Of a stretch of 64,000 bases of DNA, positions 53,788 through 61,630 are shown piece after piece. The notes beneath the pieces are model-generated. The model worked only from the letters and a program-made list of their open reading frames with translations. It searched no databases and was not told the origin of the DNA. The stretch comes from Leifsonia poae (GTDB lineage: Bacteria > Actinomycetota > Actinomycetes > Actinomycetales > Microbacteriaceae): assembly GCF_027921845.1 (NCBI RefSeq), contig NZ_BSEN01000006.1, positions 301,154-365,153 on the forward strand. The letters run 5' to 3'. Within the stretch, counting starts at the first letter, position 1. The number at the start of each line of letters is the position of its first letter. A program made the position numbers and the translations under genes.

Positions 53788-54700
53788 ATGGACGACATCA
53801 GCCGGTTGCTGAGGATGGCGCGCCTCGACGCCACCCTCGACAAGCGCTGCCTGTTGGCAGCCTCCACCCGGATGGAAGTCGACAGCATGGGGGAACGCGA
53901 GGTGCCGTTCCACGTGCTGCTGGAGGGGGAATGCCGGCTCGAGGTGGAGGGCACGCTGATCACGATGCGCCGGAGACGTGGTGGTGATCCCCGCCGGCAG
54001 CAGTCATCGCGTCGTCACCGAGGGCGCCGGCGTGCTGCGGCCGACTACGGAGCGCCAGGGTCGGACTTTCGCGCTGACGAGCAGCGAGGGCGGCGGGCAT
54101 CCGGTGATCGACCTGTTCTGCGGTCACTACACGGTCGGCGCCGGAGCCGGGGCCATCCTCTTCGGTTCCCTTCCGACCCCGACCCATGTGTCGCTGTTCC
54201 GTTCCGAGGGTGGACGGGACCTGCTGACCGGCCTCAGCTCGCTGATGCGATCGGAAGCCTCCCACGACGGCGCCGGGTCGGCCGCCATCATGTCCGCCTT
54301 CTGCACGGTGCTGATGGCGCTCGTGCTGCGCACGCCGGCCAGCAGTGGGGGGAACTCGCTCCTCTGGACCGCCGTCAGCGAACCGAGGATGGGCGAGATC
54401 GTGCGCCTCGTGCTCGACGATCCGGGCGGGGACTGGTCGATCGACCGGTTGAGGCGGCGATCGTCAATGTCGCGCGCGACATTCATCCGGCACTTTCAGG
54501 CGGCCACTGGCATGACCTTCGGCCGCTTTCTAGCGCGTGCGCGCCTCATGACGGCGGCGGATCAGCTGGTGGGGACGGATCTATCCGTCGCCGCGATCGC
54601 CGCCGCCGTGGGATTTCGTTCGGAGTCGGCTTTCGCCCGCGCCTTCCGCGCAGAGCTCGGTGACACCCCTGCCCGGTTTCGCCGGTCTCAGGCGGAGTGA
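53788..54700 (+). pseudogene. AraC-family RclR-like regulator, frameshifted near 53966-53973
   Basis: The N-terminal cupin half (MDDISRLLRMARLDATLDKRC, then VPFHVLLEGECRLEVEGTLITM) is read from 53788. The rest of the cupin and the C-terminal AraC helix-turn-helix pair (WSIDRLRRRSSMSRATFIRHFQ, LSVAAIAAAVGFRSESAFARAF) continue in the next frame to 54700. Restoring two bases in the GCGC run at ATGCGCCGGAGAC gives a smooth MRAGDVVVIPAGSSHR. C21 lies at the position of the sensing cysteine of E. coli RclR, and a second cysteine (DLFCGHY, near 54120) matches the other one. As given, the gene is broken; a separate start at GTG 53978 would make only the second part. A sequencing error cannot be excluded. 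Confidence 0.75.
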
Positions 54701-54725
54701 GAAGAACGAGCGGCCATACAGCCGG

Positions 54726-55115
54726 CTAGCCCTCGCCGGGGCGGTAGCTTCCGAAGGTCCACTCACGCCCTCCCGGGTCCAGCACCCGCGCACGCCGTGC
54801 GCCCCACGCGGTTTCCTCCGGGGCGAACACGCCCTGACCTCCCCGAGCTACGGCAGCGGCATAGAGCTCGTCGACCTCCATCGGTTCGACAACCAGGTAG
54901 GCGCCGACGCCAGTTGAGGCCCCCAGCAGCGGGGGACGGGTGTATTGCGCATCGTCAACTGCCAACATCACTACTGCGTCGCCGCGGCGCATTTCGCAAT
55001 GGTTGACTCGACCGCCCTCTTCATTCCGGACGACGATGCGAAAGCCGAGAATCTGAAGCCAATCGATGACCGGGGCTGGTTCCGGGTAGCTCAGATAGAT
55101 CGCGAGATCAGCCAT
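54726..55115 (-). CDS. VOC-superfamily (glyoxalase/bleomycin-resistance-like) protein
   Basis: This protein of about 129 residues shows the VOC pattern AIYLSYPEPAPVIDWLQILGFRIVVRNEEGG, HCEMRRGDAVVMLAV and GVGAYLVVEPMEVDELYAAAVARGGQ, ending RARVLDPGGREWTFGSYRPGE. ATG 55115 is chosen because the fold begins there; the frame is open to 55223. No clear ribosome binding site is seen. It may bind or detoxify a small ligand; nothing in the neighbourhood specifies which. Confidence 0.75.
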   Translation of the reverse strand: MADLAIYLSYPEPAPVIDWLQILGFRIVVRNEEGGRVNHCEMRRGDAVVMLAVDDAQYTRPPLLGASTGVGAYLVVEPMEVDELYAAAVARGGQGVFAPEETAWGARRARVLDPGGREWTFGSYRPGEG

Positions 55116-55234
55116 GAACTCAGAATATGAGCGATCTGCTAGCCAGGCTAGGGGCCTCGCACAGGCCGACGGAGGCCCGAGTCCTGACACCCGGCGATTC
55201 GGCACGCCATACCGTCGGCGCACGAACGGATGCC

Positions 55235-55240
55235 TAGGCT
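55235..55240 (+). promoter_or_regulatory. Leaderless-type -10 box before the alpha/beta hydrolase
   Basis: TAGGCT ends 6 bases before the GTG at 55247, where transcription would be expected to start. No ribosome binding site is present, so a leaderless mRNA is likely. No clear -35 is seen. Confidence 0.45.
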
Positions 55241-55246
55241 ACGAGG

Positions 55247-56140
55247 GTGACCTTGTCTCCCCGATTCGCGCGCACCACCGATCTCGAGGTCGCGTACCTG
55301 GAGAGCGGGGAAGCGGCGGGGGTGCCCGTAGTCCTGCTTCACGGGTTCCCGTATGACGTGAGCGCTTACGACGAGGTCGCTCGACGGCTCCACGGCGCTC
55401 GCGTCATCGTGCCGTGGTTGCGGGGTTTCGGGCCGACCCGATTTCGGAGCGATCAGCTGATCAGGAGCGGCCAGCAAGCAGCCCTCGGGACTGACCTGTT
55501 CGAACTCCTCGATGCCTTGCAGCTCGAGCGCTGCGTCGTCGCCGGTTACGACTGGGGTGGGCGTGCGGCGTGCATTCTCGCCGCACTGCACCCCGAGCGG
55601 GTGTCCGGGCTGGTCACGGTCGACGGCTACAACGTGCAGGATTTGAGTGGCCAGCCGCGCCCGCTTCCGCCGGAGGACGAGAGGCGGCGCTGGTATCAGT
55701 ACTATCTGCACTCGCAGTGGGGAGCTGCCGCGTTCGCTGCGGACCCCGAGGAGTTCGCCCGAGTGCTGTGGGAGACCTGGTCGCCGACCTGGACGGCCGG
55801 CCGAGGGGCGTTTCAGCGCAGCAGGGAGAGCTTGGCCAACCCGGACTTTGTGGAGGTGGTCGTTCACTCGTACCGGCACCGGTTCGGGCTGGCAGAGGGC
55901 GACCCGCGTCTGCAGCCGGTTGAGGACGCGCTGGCCGAGCGGCCGCCGATCACGGTGCCGACCATTGTGCTGGAGGCCGGCGCGGACGGCGTGACGGGGT
56001 CGCCCCGGGGCGACATCGAGCGTGCCGAGTTCACCGGTCGCTATGCCTACCGCCTGATCGAAGGTGTCGGCCACAACGTGCCGCAGGAGGCGCCGGTCGC
56101 GTTCGCCGCGGCCGTACAGGAACTCATCGACGGGAGCTGA
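55247..56140 (+). CDS. Alpha/beta hydrolase with Asp nucleophile (epoxide hydrolase/dehalogenase-like)
   Basis: This 297-residue alpha/beta-hydrolase has the oxyanion segment LLHGFPYDV (30-38), a nucleophile elbow GYDWGG with D102, and a catalytic His in EGVGHNVPQEAP near the C-terminus. An Asp in place of Ser at the elbow indicates epoxide hydrolase or haloalkane dehalogenase chemistry rather than esterase activity. The cap region (YYLHSQWGAAAF) is of the epoxide-hydrolase length. The GTG start appears to be leaderless. Substrate unknown. Confidence 0.82.
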   Translation: MTLSPRFARTTDLEVAYLESGEAAGVPVVLLHGFPYDVSAYDEVARRLHGARVIVPWLRGFGPTRFRSDQLIRSGQQAALGTDLFELLDALQLERCVVAGYDWGGRAACILAALHPERVSGLVTVDGYNVQDLSGQPRPLPPEDERRRWYQYYLHSQWGAAAFAADPEEFARVLWETWSPTWTAGRGAFQRSRESLANPDFVEVVVHSYRHRFGLAEGDPRLQPVEDALAERPPITVPTIVLEAGADGVTGSPRGDIERAEFTGRYAYRLIEGVGHNVPQEAPVAFAAAVQELIDGS

Positions 56141-56284
56141 CCCGTTCGCAGTTCGGTCGACTACGCCTCGCGGGCTTGAGCCACCGGCGCCTGCGACCTT
56201 TGCCCGCATGTGGGTCACAAAACCCTCGCCCGATCGGTCTTAGTTGTAGCGGCGCTGAGAGCAGGCCGGATGGAGGCGATCGAA

Positions 56285-56740
56285 ATGTCCGAGATCACAC
56301 GAGGGGCGACGGCGACGGGACGGATGCTCGGTCCTGCGATCGCTCGCTGCGGCTGGTCCGTCTGGGAGTGGCTCGCGCGTCCGCTTCACTATCGAGCTGT
56401 CCACCACTTGCATGTGGCCGCCGAGACGCACGACAGAGACAGGCTGCGCACTTTCGTGGCGCCGACTGTCTCGGTCGTTGTCGACTCCGGCCACGGCGGG
56501 CCCTCGGGCATTCGTGTCGTTCAGGGCTTCGAGGACGCCTCCATCGTGCTCGAGCACGGGTTCACGCGGACGGCGGATGTCCTCGTCGACGAACGATCGG
56601 TGAACAATCAGGCCGGACTGATCATCACTCGTGCCGGAGCGCCGATCGCGTCGGTCGCCGTGGACTTCACGGGCCGATTCATCACCATGATCTGGATTCG
56701 TCTCGAACCGGCTGGGCTCCGGCACTGGAACTCCGTCTAA
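56285..56740 (+). CDS. Small SnoaL/NTF2-like protein, unassigned
   Basis: This protein of about 151 residues starts with a basic/aromatic N-terminus (RCGWSVWEWLARPLHYRAVHHLHVAAETHDRDRLRTFVAPTVSVVVDSG), then strands ending FITMIWIRLEPAGL. Helix followed by sheet and the VAPTVSVVVDSG segment suggest the NTF2 fold, but I do not recognise a family. GGAGG lies 8 bases before ATG 56285; the frame is open upstream. The end overlaps the convergent oxidoreductase gene by 4 bases. Confidence 0.55.
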   Translation: MSEITRGATATGRMLGPAIARCGWSVWEWLARPLHYRAVHHLHVAAETHDRDRLRTFVAPTVSVVVDSGHGGPSGIRVVQGFEDASIVLEHGFTRTADVLVDERSVNNQAGLIITRAGAPIASVAVDFTGRFITMIWIRLEPAGLRHWNSV

Positions 56741-57726
56741 AGTCGACGTTCTGAGGTCACGGGCGTGAGCACGATTCGGCCGACCGCCTCGCGGCTCTCC
56801 AATCGGCGGTGAGCCTCGGCGGCTTGTTCCAGCGGAAGGCTTTCGACCGGCACGATCACCGCGCCTGCGCGCACGAGGTCGATGGCCCGCGCGGCCAAAG
56901 ATCGCACCCGTTGCGGACGGGCCTCCAGAAGCGCGGCGATGTTCAACCCGACCACCCCCGTGTTGCTGAGCCAGAGATCGTTGGTGCCGACGAGCACTTG
57001 TTCGGCATCCGACGCGTTGCCGACGGCGATCAAGCGCCCGAGGGGCTGCAACAGACTGAGGGCCGCGACCCTCGAGGCGCCACCGACCGGGTCCACGATC
57101 ACGTCGAACCGTGCCGCCGTGTGGGGCAACTCGTCGGTGAGCAGAACGTCGTCGTATCCCAGGGCGAGCGCCCGCTCGACACTGCCGGCCCGGCTGACGG
57201 CGCCAGTCACCCTGCCGGCGCCGAGCGCCTTCGCAACCGACGGGAACACGCTTGCAAGGCCGCCCGTGGCACCGAGGACCAGGACCTCGTCCTCCGCCCG
57301 GAGTCGCGCCGCGTCGTCGAGAGCCGCAAGTGCCGTGACGACGTTGGGGATGCCGGCAACGGCGGTGTCCGGCGCTATCGGCCCTGAATCGTCATCGAGC
57401 GGGAGGACCACGCTCGCCGGCACGACGACGATCTCGGCGTAGCCGGAGGTGCCCGGACGGCTGAGGGTGACCACTGGCTGCCCTGGCGTCAGCCCTTCCA
57501 CATCGTCGCCCACCTCGAGTATCCGGCCGGCGACCTCGATGCCAGGGATGAACGGAACGGGGACCAGCCCGCCCAGCCCGTCGCGGCGGAACAGGACGTC
57601 GATGAGACCCACTGCCGCGGCCTGCACCGCGATGCTCACCTGGTCGCCGCCCGGCGTCGGCGCCGTCACGTCTGTGAGGCGCAGTGCTTCTGGTCCGCCG
57701 TACTGCTCGACAACGATCGCGCGCAT
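56737..57726 (-). CDS. NADPH:quinone oxidoreductase-like MDR protein
   Basis: This 329-residue zinc-free MDR enzyme has MRAIVVEQYGGPEALRL at the start, PGIEVAGRILEVGDDVEGL, the Rossmann loop LGATGGLASVFPSVAKALGAG and the ending HRRLESREAVGRIVLTP. It probably reduces quinones or enones. It resembles the gene at 31295-32254. A palindrome at 57800-57815 lies 74 bases upstream and could be its operator, although the regulator is not adjacent. Confidence 0.82.
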   Translation of the reverse strand: MRAIVVEQYGGPEALRLTDVTAPTPGGDQVSIAVQAAAVGLIDVLFRRDGLGGLVPVPFIPGIEVAGRILEVGDDVEGLTPGQPVVTLSRPGTSGYAEIVVVPASVVLPLDDDSGPIAPDTAVAGIPNVVTALAALDDAARLRAEDEVLVLGATGGLASVFPSVAKALGAGRVTGAVSRAGSVERALALGYDDVLLTDELPHTAARFDVIVDPVGGASRVAALSLLQPLGRLIAVGNASDAEQVLVGTNDLWLSNTGVVGLNIAALLEARPQRVRSLAARAIDLVRAGAVIVPVESLPLEQAAEAHRRLESREAVGRIVLTPVTSERRL

Positions 57727-57799
57727 CCGGACAAGTCCCCTTCTCTCATGATCGGCACTCCACTATCGCATCCGTCGTCGCCGCCAGCCCAGAATTCAC

Positions 57800-57815
57800 T
57801 CGAACAAATGTTCGA
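57800..57815. promoter_or_regulatory. Palindromic candidate operator between divergent genes
   Basis: TCGAACA, AA, TGTTCGA is a 16-base site with perfect 7-base arms. It lies between the leftward oxidoreductase (start 57726) and the rightward small gene (start 57863). Confidence 0.45.
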
Positions 57816-57862
57816 ATGTTAATGGTTCAATAGGACCATCCCCGACCCCTTTGGAGGCCCTC

Positions 57863-58132
57863 ATGAGCATGACGCACGCGACCGACATCGTCTCTGTCTG
57901 GACCGACAACGGACGCCCCACCCGGATCGTCTGGCGTGGCACCCGCTACGTCGTCACCGATCAGCCGACACCGCTGCTGCGGGACACCTGGCACGACGCC
58001 CTGACGCACCCGGCCGGCCGGATCTTCGGCTGGCGATTCCAGGGCTGCTCGGTCGCTGACGGCGACGTGCGGATGTTCGACGTCCGCCCCGCCGCCGACG
58101 GCGGTTGGGAACTGCTGCGCACCTACGTCTGA
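57863..58132 (+). CDS. Small DUF6504-like protein
   Basis: This 89-residue protein reads VWTDNGRPTRIVWRGTRYVVTD in its first half, as in a small actinobacterial all-beta family (DUF6504-like), and ends RMFDVRPAADGGWELLRTYV. GGAGG stands 5 bases before ATG 57863. The function of the family is not established; its members often lie near DNA-repair polymerase genes, and a LigD-type polymerase lies 1 kb away, but a link is speculative. Confidence 0.65.
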   Translation: MSMTHATDIVSVWTDNGRPTRIVWRGTRYVVTDQPTPLLRDTWHDALTHPAGRIFGWRFQGCSVADGDVRMFDVRPAADGGWELLRTYV

Positions 58133-58196
58133 ATTCGGGGATGGGAACGCTGTGCCCCTCAGCGCTTCCGCCACCCGCGCGCAGCGATGGCCCGAC

Positions 58197-58547
58197 CTAG
58201 ACGGCGGCGAAAAACGAGGTGACGGTGTCGAGCGCCCCGGGGGCGAGCCGGTAATACGCCCAGGTCCCGCGCTTGCTGCGGGTCAGAAAGCCGGCGTCGG
58301 TCAGAATCTTCAAATGGTGCGACACGGTCGGCTGCGACAGTGCCAGTGGTTCGGTGAGGTCGCACACGCACGCCTCCCCATCCGCATGCGCGGCGATCAT
58401 CGACAGCAGCCGCAACCGTGCCGGGTCGGCGAGCGCCTTCAAGGCGCGGGACAACGAGATCGCATTCTCCTCGCTGATCACCTCCCCGGTGATCGGCGCA
58501 CAGCAGGCCTGCAGATCGCGCAAGGGGAGGAGCTCGATGGTCGACAT
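58197..58547 (-). CDS. arsR: ArsR-family arsenite-responsive repressor
   Basis: This repressor of about 116 residues has a winged helix with CVCDLTEPLALSQPTVSHHLKILTDAGFL. Candidate arsenite-binding cysteines are C15 and C16 (LQACCAP) plus C60 or C62, the arrangement known from corynebacterial ArsR. ATG 58547 is preceded on its strand by sequence containing the operator at 58564-58587, so binding would block both directions. The frame is open farther upstream through that operator, which is rejected as coding. It is divergent from the cysteine-rich peptide and arsC. Confidence 0.88.
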   Translation of the reverse strand: MSTIELLPLRDLQACCAPITGEVISEENAISLSRALKALADPARLRLLSMIAAHADGEACVCDLTEPLALSQPTVSHHLKILTDAGFLTRSKRGTWAYYRLAPGALDTVTSFFAAV

Positions 58548-58563
58548 GCATCGATTCTCATCG

Positions 58564-58587
58564 ATACATTGACAAACGTCAATGTAT
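58564..58587. promoter_or_regulatory. ArsR operator
   Basis: Perfect 10-bp arms ATACATTGAC (58564-58573) and GTCAATGTAT (58578-58587) are spaced by AAAC. This is the size and position typical for ArsR/SmtB sites between arsR and its target operon. Confidence 0.8.
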
Positions 58588-58638
58588 TCGTTCACCCTGG
58601 GTTCATCGACAACCGTCGATGAAGAAGGGAGAATCATC

Positions 58639-58701
58639 ATGGGATGTTGCGACGACTGCCAGACGCTGCCCGACGGTTCGTGCGCGCCTGACTGCTGCTG
58701 A
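58639..58701 (+). CDS. 20-residue cysteine-rich peptide in the ars locus
   Basis: This tiny frame encodes MGCCDDCQTLPDGSCAPDCC, 20 residues of which six are cysteine, with a near-symmetrical CC-x2-C and C-x3-CC layout. A good ribosome binding site (GAAGGGAG, 58624-58631) stands 7 bases before the ATG. It lies between the ArsR operator and arsC, 63 bases before the arsC start, so it should be induced together with arsC. Binding of arsenite or another thiophilic metal, like a minimal metallothionein, is the natural inference. Too short for standard gene finders; I know no named family for it. Confidence 0.6.
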   Translation: MGCCDDCQTLPDGSCAPDCC

Positions 58702-58764
58702 CACGTCACGGGCCGTCGCCCCTCCCGGGTGGCGGCCCACCCCAACGAATTCACGGAGACACCT

Positions 58765-59169
58765 ATGACCGACATCACGCCGACCGTCCTCTTCGTCTGC
58801 GTCCACAACGCAGGCCGTTCACAGATCGCCGCCGGTTACCTGCGCGAACTCGGCGGCGACCGCGTCCGAGTCCTCTCCGGCGGATCCGAACCGGGCACAG
58901 CATTGAACCCGGTCGCCGTTGCGGCGATGGCCGAAGAAGGAATCGACATCTCCGACCAGGTCCCTTCGATTCTGGAGACCGAGCAGGTCCGCGAGTCGGA
59001 CGTCGTGATCACCATGGGCTGCGGCGACGCCTGCCCGATCTTCCCCGGCAAGCGTTACGAGGACTGGGAACTCGAGGACCCCGCGGGCAAGGACATCGAT
59101 ACCGTCCGCCGCATCCGCGACGACATCCGGGGCCGCGTCGACGGACTGATCGCCTCCCTGCCGATCTGA
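58765..59169 (+). CDS. arsC: Arsenate reductase of the low-molecular-weight phosphatase fold (mycothiol-dependent type)
   Basis: This reductase of about 134 residues has the P-loop CVHNAGRSQ with catalytic C12 and the segments VVITMGCGDACPIFPGKRYEDWELEDPAGK and DDIRGRVDGLIASL. Lacking the third cysteine arrangement of thioredoxin-coupled ArsC, it fits the actinobacterial enzymes that use mycothiol and mycoredoxin. ATG 58765 follows GGAG by 6 bases. No arsenite pump (ArsB/Acr3) is in the window, which is a gap in the resistance pathway. Confidence 0.87.
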   Translation: MTDITPTVLFVCVHNAGRSQIAAGYLRELGGDRVRVLSGGSEPGTALNPVAVAAMAEEGIDISDQVPSILETEQVRESDVVITMGCGDACPIFPGKRYEDWELEDPAGKDIDTVRRIRDDIRGRVDGLIASLPI

Positions 59170-59171
59170 GG

Positions 59172-60395
59172 TCAGGCCCGTCCGCGCCAGGGGTCGTACT
59201 CGGCGAGGAGTGGGCCCTGCGCGGGTCGGTCGCCCTCGGGCACGTGCTGCAGGTTGACCCGGACGCGGTACCAGAGCGAGCTCGCGCCGCGCATCCCGTC
59301 CACGAGCTCGTCGGCGGGATGCAGGTGGCCGGCGGCGACCGGATTCTGCACTCGCCACCGTTCCAGCGCTGCGAGCGCCTCGGGCTTCGTCTTCGTGCGC
59401 GCGATTTCGATGAGCGGCATCAGCGAGACGCGGCGGCCCCCGCCGTCGGCCGTCCGCGGCGGCTTTTCCGACGGCCCGAGTCGTTCGGCGAGGGCGAGCA
59501 GGGCGTCCAGCGAACCGACCGCGTCGTCGATGCCGGCGTGCGGATCGCCGCGCTCGGCGAACCGCTGCAGCACGGTCGGCACGGTGAACTCCTCGGGGCG
59601 CCGCGAGCGCACCTCGTCCCAGTCGAGCGGCGTCGAGACCCGGGCATCCGGCAGCGGCCGGATGGAGTAGGCGGACGCCACGGTACGGTCCTTGGCGTTC
59701 TGGTTGAAGTCGACGAAGACGCTCTCGCCGCGCTCCTCCTTCCACCAGCGCGCCGTGGCCAGCCCGGGCGCGCGGTTCTCGACCTCCCTGGCGAGCGTTT
59801 CAGCGGCGAGGCGCACGTCGGCGAATCCCCAGTTCGGTGCGATGCGAACGAGGATGTGGAGACCGCGTGAGCCGCTCGTCTTCGGCCAGCCGACGAGACC
59901 GTGATCCTCGAGGACCTCGCGTGCCGTGAATGCGACGTCGACAATCTGCGACCAGTCGACGCCGGGCATCGGGTCGAGGTCCACCCGCAGTTCGTCGGGA
60001 TGGTCGAGGTCATCGGCGCGCACGGCGTGCGGGTTGAGGTCGAGGCAGCCGAGGTTCGACACCCAGACGAGTCCGGCGGCGTTCCGGAGGACGGCCTCTT
60101 CGGCCGAGGTGCCGCGCGCGTAGTGGAGCGTCGCCGTCTCGATGTAGCCGGGGTGATCATCCGGGACGCGCTTCTGGAAGAACGGCTCCTGCGCGATGCC
60201 TTTGACGAAGCGCTTGAGCACCATCGGGCGCCCGCCCGCGCCACGGAGGGCGCCGTCGGCGACGGCGACGTAATAGCGTGCCAGGTCGAGCTTGGTCAGG
60301 CCCGGCTCAGGGAAGACGACCTTGTCGGGATGCGAGATGCGCACCTTCTCACCGGCGACCTCCAGGAACGTCTCGGATCTCGACGACGGGCTCAT
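59172..60395 (-). CDS. LigD-type primase-polymerase domain protein (stand-alone)
   Basis: This 407-residue archaeo-eukaryotic-primase-fold polymerase has the catalytic pair D139/D141 in LRVDLDPMPG, the SGSRGLH motif (174-180) and VFVDFNQNAKDRTVASAYSIR. It corresponds to the polymerase domain of LigD, which fills gaps or adds ribonucleotides during non-homologous end joining. No ligase or nuclease domain is fused, and ku is not in the window. A C-terminal extension of about 100 residues (LLALAERLGPSEKPPRT onward) is beyond the core. It ends 2 bases from the convergent arsC. Confidence 0.88.
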   Translation of the reverse strand: MSPSSRSETFLEVAGEKVRISHPDKVVFPEPGLTKLDLARYYVAVADGALRGAGGRPMVLKRFVKGIAQEPFFQKRVPDDHPGYIETATLHYARGTSAEEAVLRNAAGLVWVSNLGCLDLNPHAVRADDLDHPDELRVDLDPMPGVDWSQIVDVAFTAREVLEDHGLVGWPKTSGSRGLHILVRIAPNWGFADVRLAAETLAREVENRAPGLATARWWKEERGESVFVDFNQNAKDRTVASAYSIRPLPDARVSTPLDWDEVRSRRPEEFTVPTVLQRFAERGDPHAGIDDAVGSLDALLALAERLGPSEKPPRTADGGGRRVSLMPLIEIARTKTKPEALAALERWRVQNPVAAGHLHPADELVDGMRGASSLWYRVRVNLQHVPEGDRPAQGPLLAEYDPWRGRA

Positions 60396-60570
60396 GCCAC
60401 CACGGTAACCGCGTCAGCCCCCGCCGACCAAGGCCGGTCGGCTGACCTCGACCCGCCGGTTCAACGCCAGCGGGCACGAAAGGGACTCGGTCTTCGGCAC
60501 CATTTCTCGAGGCGATCGACTACCCCGGCTACGGGTCGTACGTGCCCTGACCGCTCGTAACGTGTTCGGC

Positions 60571-60576
60571 TAGGGT
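60571..60576 (+). promoter_or_regulatory. Leaderless-type -10 box before the kinase-like gene
   Basis: TAGGGT ends 7 bases before ATG 60584, which has no ribosome binding site. This is a second case of the leaderless pattern seen at 55235. Confidence 0.45.
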
Positions 60577-60583
60577 CGCCCCT

Positions 60584-61489
60584 ATGGCTATGCACTCCGA
60601 CGAACTCCAGATCGAGGATGCGCTTGTCCAGCAGTTGATCGTCGAGCAGTTCCCGACGTGGCGGCACGAGCCGATCCGCCGCGTAGCGAGCACCGGAACC
60701 GTCAACGCGATCTACCGGATCGGGTCTGAGTTCACCGCACGGTTCCCGCTCCGAGACATCGACCCGGCGGACGTTGCGGCCGACATCGCCCGGGAAGCCG
60801 AAGCGATGCGGGAGTTGAGTGCATGCTGCCCGTTCCCGACGCCCGTCCACGTCGCGATGGGTGAACCCGGCCACGGCTATCCGCTGCCGTGGTCCGTGCA
60901 GACGTGGCTGACCGGGGACGTTGCGACACCCGATGGTTTGGCCGGGTCCACGCGATTCGCACGAGATCTCGCTGCCCTGCTGAAAGCGTTCCGTGGCGCG
61001 GATACCAGAGGGCGCGGGTTCATGAGTACGGGGCGCGGCGGTCGGTTGCAGGATTCCGACGAATGGATGGACGTCTGTTTTCGCGAGAGCGAAGGTCTAC
61101 TCCCGGTCGAGCGGCTCCGTGCCCTCTGGAACGGGTTCCGCTCCCTTCCGCCGGCCGCCGAGGTCGTCATGAGCCATCGCGACCTCATCCCGGCCAATGT
61201 CTTGGTCGATGGTGAGCGACTCGCCGGGGTCCTCGACGGCGGCGATTTCGCGCCGGCCGACCCGGCGCTCGACCTCGTCGCTGCCTGGCACATGCTCGAC
61301 GGCGATGCCCGCGCGACCTTTCGCTCCGAGCTGGGATGCGACGACGTCGAGTGGCAGCGTGGTGCGGCCTGGGCGTTCCAGCAGGCGATGGGCCTCCCGT
61401 GGTACTACCGGGAATCGAACCCGGAAATGAGCGCCCTCGGCCGAAGCACACTGACCCGGATACTCACCGACCCCGACGTAGCCGGCTGA
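60584..61489 (+). CDS. Aminoglycoside-phosphotransferase-family kinase-like protein
   Basis: This 301-residue protein of the APH/choline kinase fold has the catalytic loop VVMSHRDLIPANVLVDG (HxDxxxxN) and the metal-site segment LAGVLDGGDFAPADPALDLVAAWHML. In the latter the usual IDW/D-x-x-GD pattern is altered to DGGDF...D. The N-lobe carries TARFPLRD for nucleotide binding. It probably phosphorylates a small hydroxylated molecule; antibiotic resistance cannot be claimed. It appears to be leaderless. Confidence 0.8.
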   Translation: MAMHSDELQIEDALVQQLIVEQFPTWRHEPIRRVASTGTVNAIYRIGSEFTARFPLRDIDPADVAADIAREAEAMRELSACCPFPTPVHVAMGEPGHGYPLPWSVQTWLTGDVATPDGLAGSTRFARDLAALLKAFRGADTRGRGFMSTGRGGRLQDSDEWMDVCFRESEGLLPVERLRALWNGFRSLPPAAEVVMSHRDLIPANVLVDGERLAGVLDGGDFAPADPALDLVAAWHMLDGDARATFRSELGCDDVEWQRGAAWAFQQAMGLPWYYRESNPEMSALGRSTLTRILTDPDVAG

Positions 61490-61630
61490 GCACCGAGTAC
61501 AAAGAGACCAGCGAGGGCGGTCTCGCCCTGGTGGTGTCCCCTGATCGGGTTACGCAACGGTCAGCTAGTGGTCGATCGCGGTTCACTCGTGCGTCGTTTT
61601 CTCGACGATGCGGTCGGAGACTGTCGAGGC

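Noticed and set aside
53978-54700. Separate AraC-type gene starting at GTG 53978
   Set aside because: Its first residues continue the cupin strand of the frame before it, so a frameshifted single gene is the better reading.
58619-58768. Alternative short frame (ATG 58619) running into the arsC start
   Set aside because: Low-complexity Arg/Pro product without a suitable ribosome binding site; the cysteine-rich frame at 58639 has a better site and composition.
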